Both the position numbers and the translations under genes were made by a program. Shown in pieces: positions 24,356-36,230 of a stretch of 64,000 nucleotides of DNA; positions within the stretch are counted from its first letter, which is position 1; every line of letters begins with the position of its first letter. The DNA is taken from contig CAXKVR010000155.1 of the NCBI GenBank assembly GCA_964058845.1, positions 26,658 to 90,657 on the forward strand. Direction: 5' to 3'. The notes beneath the pieces were generated by a model, which had not been told where the DNA came from, did no database searches, and saw only the letters and a program-made list of their open reading frames with translations. Source of the stretch: Carex sylvatica (taxonomy: Eukaryota; Streptophyta; Magnoliopsida; Poales; Cyperaceae).

Positions 24356-24760
24356 ACACGGTGAGTTGCGAAGTAAAACACGTTTATACTTCACGCAATA
24401 TCTTCATTTTCAAAGTTCAAATAGTCTATTCAAAGTTCAAATAGTCTATTCGAATCTTCCAGCATGTTCTTCATAATAAAATAGGCTTGGAAACTAAATT
24501 TTATATTTTTTGGATTTTTTTTTACTATTTATTAAGCCACTTAGAAAATTTGAAAATCTGGGTGAACAGTAAAAATTTCTGGACCATCGGATCGGCGATT
24601 TTCAAAGTGGCTTAATAAATAGTAAAAAAAATTCTAAAAAATATAAAATTTGGTCTCCAAGCACATTTCAATATGGAGATCATGTTGAGCGATCCAGGTC
24701 GACGTTTTGAACTTTAAAATCGCAAAATATGAGTGTGAAGTAAAATAGTCGCTTTATTAA
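24356..24760. mobile_element. Foldback MITE, family A, copy 2 (diverged)
   Basis: It shares with copy 1 the GAAGTAAAACACGTTTATAC-type left arm, the central pair GGACCATCGGATCGGCG, and the right-arm words GGTCTCCAAGCACATTTC and GAAGTAAAATAG. It includes a short internal duplication of TATTCAAAGTTCAAATAGTC. Boundaries are approximate. Confidence 0.6.
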
Positions 24761-25242
24761 ATATTATTTTTAATTTTTATCGGAAGCGGACTTGTAAATA
24801 GACCACAAAATCGGAATCGGAAGAATTGATAGGATTTGGTTAAATTAGATGAGAAACTCGATTTTTTCAAAAAATTATATCAAGATAAAAAAGTTACGTA
24901 AACTATTTTTTTAGAGAATAATGTAAAATATTAAAATATTAAATTTAATTTTGAAACATAATTCATAAGAGCATAGTTCATAAGACTATTTTTTTGTAGT
25001 TCAACTCATATTGAAACAGTTGAACCTCAAAAAATAATTTAATGTTTTATATTAAATTCAATCTATTTCTTTGTGAAAGAATATAACTCGTTTCTTTGAA
25101 ACAGAAAAAAATAATAGGTTTTTTGTGGTCTGTCAAATTTTCTTTCCACCTTTCTTTTGTTATATTTTGAAATAACTTGATAAAAGAACTCAGACAAATT
25201 TGTTACAACTCGCTCGATTTCACCAATAAATAAGAGCATCCA
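24761..25242. other. Gene-free AT-rich DNA
   Basis: Nothing identifiable was seen beyond A/T-rich unique-looking sequence. Confidence 0.3.
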
Positions 25243-25251
25243 TTGACTGAT

Positions 25252-25431
25252 GGAAATAAATTTGCTGCGATCCGAATTGGATGAACAATATCCTAAAATT
25301 TTTGCTTTTTCAAATTCAATTATCAATTTATTTTGAGATGCGTGCACAGAAAAAGTTGAACGGTTAGATTTAAAAAAGTAGGGATTTCAGGGTACTGTTT
25401 ATCAAATTCGGATCGCAGCGGATTTCATTCC
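25252..25431. mobile_element. 180-bp MITE with 9-bp target duplication (Mutator-type), copy 1
   Basis: The left end is GGAAATAAATTTGCTGCGAT and the right end, read inverted, is GGAATGAAATCCGCTGCGAT; the arms continue CCGAATT on both sides. The flanks are the perfect 9-bp direct repeat TTGACTGAT (25243-25251 and 25432-25440). A 9-bp duplication is typical of Mutator-like elements. Copy 2 lies at 28244. Confidence 0.75.
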
Positions 25432-25440
25432 TTGACTGAT

Positions 25441-26540
25441 TGAGTTCTGAATCCGGAACCTTTCCAAAGCAAATATTATGTGTTAATTATTAACCTACAC
25501 ACGGTGATACTATCCGATCCGCTGCTTATCATATCGCTAAGACGCACGAGGATCTCATTTCTCCTCAAAAGTTCCTCTGATGGAGAGATGTACAAAAGAT
25601 GTGACCATTGATCGCCTCTGCATTCAGCGAATCTTAGTCATTTTCTAAGGATGAAGAGAAAATAGATTTTTTTTCAGAAGTGAAAAAATAAAATTGATTA
25701 TTTTTTCTTCAAAAAATAATAGATAGGCATTAATAATGTGATTCTAATAGTTTTTGAACAAATACGTGATCAAGATGGAATTTAACGTCTAAAAAACACT
25801 GAAACTGCAATGTTAGTACGGTTCCAAAAACTTGCATCCGGCAATACCGCATCATCGTTAATGTGGTTTCATCCATTGTTCAAAGAAAAATTTAATTAAT
25901 CATTCACTTTCTTAAAAAATCGTAAAAATACCTCCTCATATTAAAATGTAGTCGCAAATAGCAATGATGATGATGAATTTTTTTTTTAATAGTTATTAAT
26001 GAGGTTATTATGATCCCGCTTGGATGAACGAACAAAGTGCGTGTTTTAAACTGTAAGGTGGGCCCCGCTAGTCGGTGTTTTGGTTTACTCAAAAATAATG
26101 TGCCCCTTGTGCAAGTAAAAAATATTGATGATCATTTGGTGAGGTACGGACGATAATAAGAGGATCGCCTTTTTCTTTTTAAAATAAAGGAGGTGATTCT
26201 GAGCTAATTTCGAGAAACTTCCAACTCCGGATCTCGTGTGGCGCAATGCTTTTTCCGGGTTTATTGCCAAGCGTGTGATTGTATTGATTTAAGGATACAT
26301 GGAAATATAGTTCATATATACCATAAAAACAAAAAAAACAAAAAAATTCAATTTTAAAAATTGCCCATTTAAATTAATACTAAATTATACTTATTTAAAA
26401 ACATATAGTTTTATCTTCTTTTTTTCCAATTTTTTTGTAATTAGATATTGTCATACATCTGATCAAACTTCGCTACTAATATTCATAGGCTCGAACCGGC
26501 CAAAATTACTACATTGGGGTCTTACATGAAAAATTTACGG
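25441..26540. other. Gene-free DNA
   Basis: No gene or clear repeat is seen. Frames at 25904-26270 on the minus strand lack recognisable content. Confidence 0.3.
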
Positions 26541-26990
26541 CTAGGGGTGTAAACGGATCGGATATTATCTGATTTCGTCCGGATCCGAATCCAAAAGGTT
26601 ATCTAAATTATTCGATTTATATCCGTGTTCGTATCTGAAAAATTATAACCGATAAGGATACAGTAAGACTTTTAAATATTCATATCTGATTGTTTACACT
26701 TTTAAACTACAACAAATATGTTATATGTTCTTAATTGATTTATTAAATTACATATTGTACTAATAATTTATTAAATTGTATATAGATATATATTTTGATG
26801 AACAATAAAGCACTATGACATAATTAGTGATTAATATTTTAATAATATAATAGATGTTTTGTAACCAACAAACTAATTATGAAAAATATTTGTATCCGTT
26901 CGATATCCAATCCGTATCCGCAACGTTTAATATCTAATCCGTATTCGAAAAATTATAACGGATACGAATATGGTAAGTACTGGATTCCAG
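26541..26990. repeat. Dispersed repeat with GGGTGTAAACGGATCGGAT start and internal direct repeats
   Basis: It starts GGGTGTAAACGGATCGGAT, a word I associate with dispersed plant repeats of uncertain class. A block near 26615-26665 (CGTATCTGAAAAATTATAAC) recurs near 26935-26975 (CGTATTCGAAAAATTATAAC). Non-coding and AT-rich between the blocks. Confidence 0.4.
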
Positions 26991-27345
26991 TGCGTCTGCA
27001 ATAGGCTCGGATTTTTTCCTGTATTACCCTGAAGTTCACAGAAATTGGTTAAGTACTGAGTGCGTCCGCACTCAGATTCAGTGCGGATGAGCCACCCACA
27101 CTGGGCCCCAAAAAGCAGTTTTCTGTATTTGCAAATCTCAGAATCAGACCATTAATGATTTGATCTTTGCCTAGATTGTTCTACACACTTATGGATCACA
27201 TCTTATTGAATATATAGATTGTCTAATGTCTTAATTTTGATCACTTTAATTGTGACAACCATATTATACAATTTATAATTATATTACATATATGCTCAAC
27301 GTTGGATTAAGATCCAACACTCTCTTGACAGTAATATACAAAGTT
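26991..27345 (-). repeat. Fragment of a copia LTR related to the 41-51 kb element
   Basis: From about 27128 the sequence follows the inner end of the LTR at 41640-41854 (CAGAATCAGACCATTAATGA against CAGAATCAGTCCATCAATGA; CATATATGCTCAACGTTG against CATATATGCTCAATGTTG). It continues past the LTR end into CTCTCTTGACAGTAATAT, matching the polypurine-tract side of the intact element. It is therefore a 3' LTR piece with some internal sequence. 26991-27127 has GTGCGTCCGCAC-type palindromes like those in the solo LTR family. Confidence 0.6.
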
Positions 27346-27539
27346 TATGCTATTTTTAAAATTTATGATTATTTCTATCTTTATAAATGATAAATTAACC
27401 TTTACATACTAAGTACATTATATATATATTTTTTACATTAAATCTTCTTTCTTAATTTTATCTTTCACCGAACACTTAGGTCTTCAGTAAGTATAAAATT
27501 TTAATCCCTTAATTGGTTCTTGAATGGGGGCAAGTGTAA

Positions 27540-28180
27540 TTGCAAGTTAAGCGAGTAAAATCCTCTGGCGTCGAAGGGGAGAATTGTTCGTTCTTCAGTG
27601 AGGATTGTCGATCCCAATCTTCTTGCTCCGTTAGTGTCTTCTTCAATCGCCACCAATCTTTCTTCTTTTTCACCATTAAAGTCTAGATCTCAAAGAGAAA
27701 GCGAGGGAGAGGAGGCGTAGCCCCTCCGCCTCTTTTCTCCGCTTCCTCCAACCACCACTTTTTTAACCGTCACTCTAACCTTGTTCTCGATCTCTAAAAC
27801 CTCTACACCGAAATCCTAATCAGAGGTGGGGGAGGTCACAGCCAGTGCCAGCCTCTCCCACCTGCCCACCACCCCCTTTTCCTTGTTCTAGATGTCTCTG
27901 TCTTGGTGTTGTTAGCCGACTAGTGCAGCGGAGAGCAAGAAGGTGAGAGAGGAGATTGACGATCGCTTGAAGTCAATTCGTTAGATGTTATTGTTATGTT
28001 ATTAGTGATTGTATTGTGTTTTTTAGATGTTGTTGTGTGTTTTATATTTATTGTGTTGTTTGGATGATATTGTGATGATGTTGTGATGTTGCGGTGATGG
28101 ATGTAATTTTATTTTTATTTAATGAAAAATTATATTTGACAGCTACTATCAAGGTTTAAAAAAAAAAAAAAAAAAGAAGA
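27540..28180 (+). repeat. Candidate poly(A)-tailed retroposed sequence
   Basis: A pyrimidine/purine-rich stretch (27600-27960) is followed by a GATGTTGTTGTGATG low-complexity stretch and an 18-base A-run at 28160-28177. A GC-richer transcript-like body plus terminal poly(A) suggests a retroposed RNA or LINE/SINE 3' end. No long open frame and no clear target duplication was found. Confidence 0.3.
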
Positions 28181-28243
28181 AGAAGGATGCTGAATGCTAT
28201 CTTATTTTAATTTAGTTAACAGTTAACACTAAAGAGTAAGGAC

Positions 28244-28367
28244 GGAAATAAATCTGCTGCAATCCCTCCTCTGTATCTCTCTCCTCTTTCTCTTTTCTTT
28301 GAAAAAAAAAGAATTGCACGATAGCAGGACTCTGCTATTGGTCCGAAATTGCAGCAGATTTTTATCC
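28244..28367. mobile_element. 124-bp MITE with 9-bp target duplication (Mutator-type), copy 2
   Basis: The left end GGAAATAAATCTGCTGCAAT pairs with the inverted right end GGATAAAAATCTGCTGCAAT. The flanks are the perfect direct repeat AGTAAGGAC (28235-28243 and 28368-28376). The terminal repeat is nearly the same as copy 1 at 25252, but the interiors differ. Confidence 0.75.
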
Positions 28368-28376
28368 AGTAAGGAC

Positions 28377-29242
28377 AGATATTTGTTGGGTAAGGAACGG
28401 TCTAGGCCGATAGCATAGTCACATGATTCGTAAATTATTAACGAATTAAATTCGGATAATTTATTTTTTCTGTGATGCCAAATTGACTGTCAAATTATTT
28501 AATTAACCGAATTTTGATCAAATTAAACTTGAATAATTAGCAAATTTTACGCCTTATTTGCAAAAAAAATCAGATTTTTTTTCATAACATTTTTTTTTTT
28601 GCTCTCTTACAAGACTGCTATCTCTAGTTTGAATTATTTCCGAATCACGGACTTTTGATCTCGTCGAATCGAATCCAAATAATTAATTTGTTAGTGTTAC
28701 TGGTAGTACAATCAATGACACATGTTAGACTACACTACTATATGGCAGAGAAACTTACATTCCTCTTCTAGAAACAGGCCCATTGACTACTTGAAATTGA
28801 AAGGGCAAAAGCGGACACAACGTGCCCAAGCGGCTGACACCTAGCTGCCTTGCGAAATAAAAAGGAAAAAGACCCCCAGCTTTGTTGTGATCGGCTTAAT
28901 CAGTAGTTGTGCATATCGACATGAAGTGGGTTTCTTGGTGTGGGTCTGTTTCGTTAAATATTGGAGTTTTAACCCATTTCACGAAAGAACACAATAATTT
29001 ACGAAACAGAAACCCACAATATATTTGATGGGCAACACGGAAAGAGGAGGTTGGAATAGAAAATTAGGAAAAACATAAAAAAGGAAGGGCAAAAGCCGAA
29101 AGGGTCTCAACTCTCACGCAGCGATCCGCTAGCTGGCACCTGTTGCCTTCTCCACGACCACGAGCGTATCACATCTTTCTCTACACCCGACATATCAAGG
29201 GAACAAAAATTGAAATTGAAACCAAAATCGAAATCAAAATAT
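28377..29242. promoter_or_regulatory. Upstream region of the uroporphyrinogen-III synthase gene
   Basis: The distal part (28377-28780) is AT-rich. From about 28780 it becomes more balanced and probably holds the promoter and 5' UTR. No core-promoter motif could be fixed. An in-frame ATG at 29210 exists, but 29243 gives the more typical transit-peptide start. Confidence 0.35.
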
Positions 29243-32200
29243 ATGGCATCCGTTTTGCTTCTCTCTCGACCGCCCGTTCTCTCCCCCTTTTCGAGTCGTT
29301 TGTCTACGAAGAAAGCTTTTTGGAGCTCTTCGCACCGTTCTAACATTCGTGCTTGCTCTGCTTCTCCAGCTGAGGCGAGAGTTGTTGTCACCAGAGAGAG
29401 AGGGAAGAACGCGAAGCTCATTAATGCCCTGGTAAGTAAGTGATTTCTATTTTTACCTAGTACATGAGATTCTCTTACAAAGTTCTCTAAATTTGTATCA
29501 TTGATATACATTACGGGGAGTGGTTTTGTGAAGATAAGATAAAATCTCGCGGGCTATCTGTACGAGACTGAATCTCAGTTTGTTCATGAATCAGTAACTT
29601 ACAATGTTTTCAAGGTAGATGAACCTTCTTTTCTTTCCCATCTCAAAATAAAATAAATAGCTTCTAAATTTGCCTATTTCCAGGGAGAAATGTTGGTATA
29701 TCCATTAAATTATTCTAAATTGCCTATTTCCCCATTTTAAATGATGGTAATTACTGTTGAGGACGGTTCAAATGCCTCAATTTCTTTTGCCTTTATCATG
29801 TCTCCATTCAAGTGTAAATTTCGGCGGACGTCACTAACTTGGTGCTTTGTCACAAATTAGTCACTTAACTTATCATTTGTCCCAAATTCCCAATCAAGTC
29901 TCTCTATAACTTTTCCATCCAATTAGGTACCTTTAGATGAAACAAGGAATAGACATAATCTCAAATTTGAGAATAGTAGCTGACCCAACTTTTGATTGGG
30001 TTAGTAGAATAGTGGATTAGTGCTATTCTTGCTCCATCCAAACATAGAATAGCTCAAAAGAATACTGCCATTCTTGCTCCATCCAAACGCGGGGAATATG
30101 CTCATCCATCCCCATATCACTTTATATTTTATTATTTTTTTGGATGGAGAAGTTATAGAGGACTTGATTGGGACAAATGAAAAGTTAGTGAGGGATAAAT
30201 CAAATTTGAATGACCAATTCGTGACAAACAACAAAGTTTAGTTACCTCCAACAAAATTTACCCATTTAAGAAGTACAATAGCTTAAAATTTAAATTTAAA
30301 TGTCAAAATAAAACCGTTAGATATGATTTATATCATTTTCTCTTCACATGTATCATTACATTTCGATTAGTATTGAGAGCTTGCAAAAATATACCAATGT
30401 GGATAAATTCTGGACATTGATTTTTCAATTTATTGTTTCATTTAAAATCAAAATCAAAAGGTGATATTTTTTATGTGCATGTGATATTTTTTAGGTTAGC
30501 ACCCTTTTCATTGTATTACCATTAATTTATCATTCTCTTCAAACAAGCACATTCTAACTGTCCAACTACGATCAATATTTTTTTTTATCATAATCGGACA
30601 ATAAGAATGTGTTCATTTGAAGAGAAGGGTTAATTGGTCCTTTCATCTTGAAATAAAAGATTGCGATAAGCTGAAATTAAATTTTAAAATTAGATTAAAG
30701 AAAGGGTATGATAATGGTTGTTCGTTTTTAGTGGGGAAATAAGAAATTTTCATATTTTGATGGTGAAATTGGATATTTAGAAGTTTTTGATGGGTATGGC
30801 AACAATTGTCCCTAAATTATATTACTAACTGGAAGGAAAAAGAACCAATAGAAAGAGAGTGTAATTCCATTATGAATTTCAATTTCTTAATAGCATCTAA
30901 GGACAAATACTGTGTCTAGATCAATGAAGACCTTTCTTCAAATTCTCTCACCAATTTGCAAAAAAATTGGGATTAGGGCTCAGTGTATTTCCAATTACGC
31001 GCATTTCTTTAAATCTGAAAGCATGCGATCTTATGGTGTTTCTACTAGTCAGCACTTAACAGTGATTTGTATCTATTTGGCTGTGCAGGCAAAGCATGAT
31101 ATCAGGTGTTTAGAGTTTCCTCTGATAAAGCATGTTCAAGGGCCAGATGCTGATAGGCTTTCTCATGTCTTGCGTAGTATGTTTTAACCACAATATCTCT
31201 ATTTTCATGTTTACGTAATTTTATGTACATCTCATTTTATTCTTTGTCATACGTGGCTTTTCTAAAATTATAGTAGATTAGTCTCAGTTGCTTAGCTTGT
31301 CATTGGCCTTCTGTTACCAGATGATAGCTTTGATTGGATTATTATAACCTCACCGGAAGCTGGATCAGTGTTCCTCAATGCATGGAAGTAAGGGTAAAAT
31401 GATTTTTGTGTCAACTAACTCTTTTGTTCTTTGCCTGCTACTGTCAGATCTCATCATAGTAGAAAAGATATGGATTATCTTTGTGTTATATTTGTAATTA
31501 CATCAATCTAAGTTACCTTATGTCAGAGCGGCAGGAAATCCAAGAGTGCAAGTTGGAGTGGTCGGCCAAGGCACGGCTAGCACATTTCTCGAAGCATCTA
31601 AGGTTCCTGATCAACCTCTTCAGATTGCATTCTCTCCTTCTAAAGGTATCTGTTTCTTGTGTGGGAAGTACAAAATAATTTCACACCTTTTTCACTTAAA
31701 ATTGAGGATGATAGAATTGTTTCTCTTTTCTATTTTTCTTGTCAGCAACGGGAAAAGTTTTGGCTCAAGAGCTTCCAAGATCGGGTCAAATCAGCTGTAG
31801 GGTTTTGTATCCTGCTTCAGTAAAAGCGAGCAATGAAATAGGTATACTGAGTTATTCTGTCAAATTTATAAATTCTGCTCCTAAAGGGCCACAACTTTCT
31901 TTCGTTGTTCGAAAAGGTTCCTTGGCTTTTATTTGTGAAAATTGTTTAATAAGCTATTGAGGATTGCTGGATGTAGTTTCATCTGTTTAATTGGTGTCAA
32001 AATATTTCAGTTGACTGCCACATCATCGATGCTTGACTTAACAGTGTAAGAACCTAATTTGTTAGCAATAGCAATTAGTTCAAGGTCCGACTCAAACCAA
32101 AAAAGGATTATAAATGAGAAAAATGAAAGCATTCAAACATTAATTGAAGTTTGCGGATTAATGATGCATTGTTAAGACCTTTTCAATAACCTGACCTTTT

Positions 32201-32981
32201 CAGTGTAATATTTAGACTTGTAACCATGAGTTGTCCCTTTGGTGTGCAGAGGACGGCTTGTCAGGCAGAGGATTTGATGTTTTGAGGCTCAATACATACG
32301 ACACTGTAAATTATTTAGCACCTTATTTATGTATATTTTTTATACTTTGCATGACTTGTTAAAATCAGGTATAAGAAAAGGAACTTGTTAAAATCTACGA
32401 CTTTCTGAAGGTACCGGTTCAAGAGGTAGACCCACAGGAATTAGAGCAGGCTCTTTTGGTCCCTGTTGTTGCTGTTGCCTCTCCTTCTGCTTTGCGGTAC
32501 TTTAGTAAATTTTTTTCATATTTTTTTTTCTGAATTTGTATTAAATTACTTGTGGATTAATGTAACAATACATTTTCTAAAACAGTGCCTGGGTTAATCT
32601 GGTATCTAATTTCGGGTGGGACAACTCGGTGGCATGCATTGGAGAAACAACTGCTGCAGCAGCTAAAAGATTAGGCCTCACGAATATTTATTATCCCAAA
32701 AATCCCGGCATCGAAGGGTAATAGTTTCTCTTTTGTTTGAACAATTGAATTTATAACTTGGTTGATCATATTATTATTATCGTCGTCATCATTATTATTT
32801 TGTTAAATCTGCAGGTGGATTGAAAGCATACTTGAAGCTCTCAATTCGAGTAACCAATCCCAAGAGGTGGTATTCTCCCATACAAGAAAAAAAAGGTTAC
32901 ATGCCTTTCCTTACAGCAGTTTTTGTAGCTTTTGAAATGAATTGATTGGGATCTTCTCATTTTCAGGCTATAGCTCGGTGA
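29243..32981 (+). CDS. HEMD: Uroporphyrinogen-III synthase, chloroplastic
   Basis: Ten exons: 29243-29431, 31089-31176, 31321-31387, 31527-31645, 31746-31841, 32250-32305, 32411-32496, 32586-32717, 32815-32866 and 32967-32981. All phases agree and give 299 residues. Residues 1-45 ([18 protein letters not shown]...) form a Ser/Arg-rich chloroplast transit peptide. The HEM4 domain follows: [102 protein letters not shown] and [11 protein letters not shown], closely matching plant UROS. The enzyme cyclises hydroxymethylbilane to uroporphyrinogen III, feeding haem and chlorophyll synthesis in plastids. Intron 1 (29432-31088) holds a MITE. The end is uncertain: skipping the last splice extends exon 9 to a TGA near 32938. 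The start at 29243 was preferred to 29210. Confidence 0.92.
29814..30261. mobile_element. Inverted-repeat element in intron 1 of the uroporphyrinogen-III synthase gene
   Basis: The left arm (GTAAATTT..., CATTTGTCCCAAAT, CAATCAAGTC, TATAACTTTTCCATCCAA) is matched inverted on the right (GGATGGAGAAGTTATAGAGG, GACTTGATTGGGACAAATG, AAATTTAC). The centre holds repeated CTTGCTCCATCCAAAC words and may be a second nested insertion. Non-coding; lies wholly inside the intron. Confidence 0.6.
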
Positions 32982-33716
32982 TGAGGATTGTAAGTGCAGG
33001 ATAAGTTATTTTGAAGTGGCAATTTTCAATTGTTTTCATTTGTTATTTTTTCTGCAGTAGAGAATGCAAATTGTACAGATTTTACTATTTAAGTGACAAT
33101 TGTACGTGCAGATTAGTTATTTTGAAGTGGCAACTTTCAATTGCTTTCATTTATTACTGTATGCAAATTGTAAATTTTTAATGACAACATTTGTAGATAG
33201 GAAAGATTTCTCTTTTTTTACTTTTGTGACGTGTGCATTGAATGGAGAGGATATCGACATACCACCAGGCACCAGCAATAACCCACTGGACCAGCCAGGA
33301 AGTAGGCCTGATTAATAGAATTAAAGCTTCTGAGTAGGTTAGATCATGTATTTGTTTTCAGAGCTACTTTTGTATATATTGAGTTTAACTGAGGATTTCG
33401 CTCAAATGGAAGGTGTATCAAATTTCAGGATACTTGTCGGCCTTTTCCCTTTTCTTTTACTTGGGTTTTAACGTTGTATTAAAGCCTGTTATGTAGATGT
33501 GCATGGGGAGAGAATAAAAATATAACATCAATCGACTAAAATGATTCCTAGCACATTAGAAGATGCACCTTCCAGATATTAGAGGGAGCTATGAAATTTT
33601 ATTAACTTTAACGAATGCAGAATCTTTCTATTTTCTAAAATGGGGAATCATAAAAAACACTTTAACTTTTTCTACTTGTATTTGAGCTTTTCAACAAGTG
33701 GAGAATGACCAAGTAC
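32982..33716 (+). other. 3' UTR and downstream flank of the uroporphyrinogen-III synthase gene
   Basis: It contains an apparent imperfect duplication: GTGCAGGATAAGTTATTTTG (32995) and GTGCAGATTAGTTATTTTG (33105), each followed by a GAAGTGGCAA word. A candidate poly(A) region with AATAAAAATA lies near 33513. No further gene is seen. Confidence 0.4.
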
Positions 33717-34010
33717 AAGAGTAGAGCTAGGGTATTCTTAAGCTCACCAAGTTTTTCTAAATTTTTTAACTTAATTTAGTATAAAGTTAAGCTGTCAAAA
33801 TTTTAATGCATTAATTTTTTTTATCATATTTTGACCGTTTAATTTTATGCTAAATTAATTTGAAATTTTATAAATTTGATATGTAAATATATAATTTGTC
33901 AAGTATATTGATATATGTAGTTTAATTTTATCATTTGAAATCAATCGATAAATTTAAAAATTAAGCTAAAAAAACTCGGCGAGCTTAACATCACGCTAGT
34001 TTTACTCTAA
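33717..34010. mobile_element. Foldback MITE, family B, copy 3 (degenerate)
   Basis: It starts GAGTAGAGCTAGGGTATTCT and ends GCTAGTTTTACTCT with an inner GGCGAGCTTAAC, matching the family B ends with many changes and internal loss. It is older-looking than copies 1 and 2. Confidence 0.6.
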
Positions 34011-34972
34011 TATAATTTTGGGTAGACGCATATATTGACTTGTAACTTGTGCGAAGCCAGTATTCTACGAGTTGGTATGAAACAATATCTTAGAAAACGA
34101 ACGCATGTTGGAGCACGTCACGGAGTGGCCTGAATGTCTGTCAGATATGCAACTCATTTTTGTAGTAATCACTAATCATGCTTCGCTGTTTATGCAATTA
34201 TTTTATGAAACGGTTTTCATAAAATGGAAAATGTTGCAAAATTTTATAATTTTGAGGGGAGACATGAAATACCCCAATTATACCATATCTTCTTTGGTTT
34301 ACCATAGAATATGCTAGTCCCGAGTTTTTTAAAAATACCAATTTTATAAAATATTTTAATAAAAATAATCAGAATTTGACCAACTTTTTAAAAATACTTA
34401 AACCGTGGATTTTTTTCACGGTCCGGACATTTTTTTTTTATAAACTCATTTTTTTATAATATATAATATATAATATATAATATATGTATATGTATATGTA
34501 TCTGTATTATATGTATATATAATATAGCGGCGCAATAGCGCGTTCAATAGCGCCCTATAGCGTCGCAATTGATACAGGGATCTCTGCTGGTAAATCAGCA
34601 AATCTGGATTGATACAGGGAATCAAACTATAAAAGTGATTATACCAGCATGTAGAGCATTCAAAAATACACAGAATTGACACAAATTTTAATTTATTTGG
34701 ATTTTTCTACTGTTAGTTATGAATTTTCAAAGTTTAGCTTCCAAAAAAACTTTAAACAACCATAACTTTGGCTAGAAAAATCGAATTTACGCGTATGACC
34801 ACTTTTCAGAAAGGGGGGGACGAGACGGATCCGAATATCACTCCAGGGGACACTCCTGGATATCCAAAGCATCAAAATTTCAAAAAAAAACGTCGTTTAG
34901 ATTTTTTTTTTTTATAAACTCATTCTTTTTATAATATATATATATATAGAGAGAGAGTGTGTGTGGCTAAGC

Positions 34973-35323
34973 TCAAATCGTTTGTTCATGGACTCAGGAA
35001 CAAACGATTCGGTTCTCTAATTTCTGAAGTTCAAATGGATGATCCAAACCGTTAGATGTTTAATCTATATTAAAATGTGCTTGGAGAAATTTTTTTACTA
35101 TTTATTAAGATGGTTTGAAAGTCGTTGTTTTTTTATGGTGCAGAATTTAAATAAAAACAGTGACTTTCAAACGATCTTAATAAATAGTAAAAGAAATCCA
35201 AAAAATATAAAATTTTGTCTCCAAGCATATTTTAATATAAATTAAACATCTAACGGTTTGGATCGGCCATTTGAACTTCGAAAATCAAAGAACTTTAGGA
35301 ACAAACGATTTGAGCTTAGCCAC
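34973..35323. mobile_element. Foldback MITE, family E, nested
   Basis: The ends GTGGCTAAGCTCAAATCGTT and the inverted AACGATTTGAGCTTAGCCAC-type right end pair up, with GAACAAACGATT words at both ends. It is bordered by a GA/TG run on the left and (TA)n on the right. Confidence 0.7.
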
Positions 35324-35342
35324 TCTATATATATATATATAT

Positions 35343-35752
35343 GAGTAGAACTATGGTGTTCTTAAGCTCACCAAAGTGTTTGGTGAGCTTAACTCCGAAA
35401 CCCATCAAATCGGTTTCAAATGACGAATTCGAACCGTTGGAACCCGCCTACCTTACGAGTGATGCGTCTACATGTAAAAATTTTAAACATTCGAATTGAT
35501 TTAGTATAAAGTCAATCGGTCAAAATTAGAAGGTTAATAAACTAATTTTAGTGCATTCATTTTTTGAACATTTTTTGACCGCTTGACTTTATAATAAATT
35601 AATCCGAATGTTTAAAATTTTCACATATAGATGCGTCACTCATAAGATAGGTGGATTTCAACAGTTCGGATTCGTTATTTGAAACCGATTTGATGGATTT
35701 TGGAGTTAAACTCACCAAACACTTTGGTGAGCTTAAGAGCACCCTAGTTCTA

Positions 35753-35755
<3 letters not shown>
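35343..35755. mobile_element. Foldback MITE, family B, copy 2, nested
   Basis: Starts GAGTAGAACTATGGTGTTCT and ends CACCCTAGTTCTACTC. The body follows copy 1 (22641) closely, including CACCAAAGTGTTTGGTGAGC and ACCCGCCTACCTTACG. Bordered by (TA)n on the left and a long (CT)n/(TA)n on the right. Confidence 0.75.
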
Positions 35756-35788
<33 letters not shown>

Positions 35789-35799
35789 TTATAGAAGAT

Positions 35800-36177
35800 G
35801 GATCAAGTTACAATATTTTTTGAGTTACAACAAATTACAACAAGTATTTTCTACATTTTCAAAGTCCAAATCGTCGATCCAAACTGTTAGATGTGATCTC
35901 TACAATAAAATGTGCTTGGAGATCAAATTTTACATTTTGTGGAATTTTTTTACTATTTATTAAGATGGGTACAAAAACTAGTCAAATTCAGACCATTGAA
36001 TTTTATATCCATCTTAATAAATAGTAAAAAAATTCCACAAAATGTAAAATTTGGTCTCCAAGCACATTTTATTATGGAGATCACATCTAACGGTTTGGAT
36101 CGATGATTTGGACTTTAAAAATGTAGAAAATGCTTGTTGTAACTTGTTGTAACTCAAAAAATGTTGTAACTTGATCC
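35800..36177. mobile_element. Foldback MITE, family F, nested
   Basis: The left end GGATCAAGTTACAATATTTT matches the inverted right end at TTGTAACTTGATCC. Inner arms pair through GTGGAATTTTTTTACTATTT and its complement. It contains GGTCTCCAAGCACATTTTAT, a word shared with families A and C. Confidence 0.7.
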
Positions 36178-36230
36178 CTCCTCATATATATATAAATAAT
36201 ATAATACATGTATATACATGTAGAGGTTGG

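Noticed and set aside
22171..24760. Repeats with palindromes considered as a CRISPR-like array
   Set aside because: Units are over 400 bp, flanked by TA microsatellites and of MITE type, in a plant nuclear genome.
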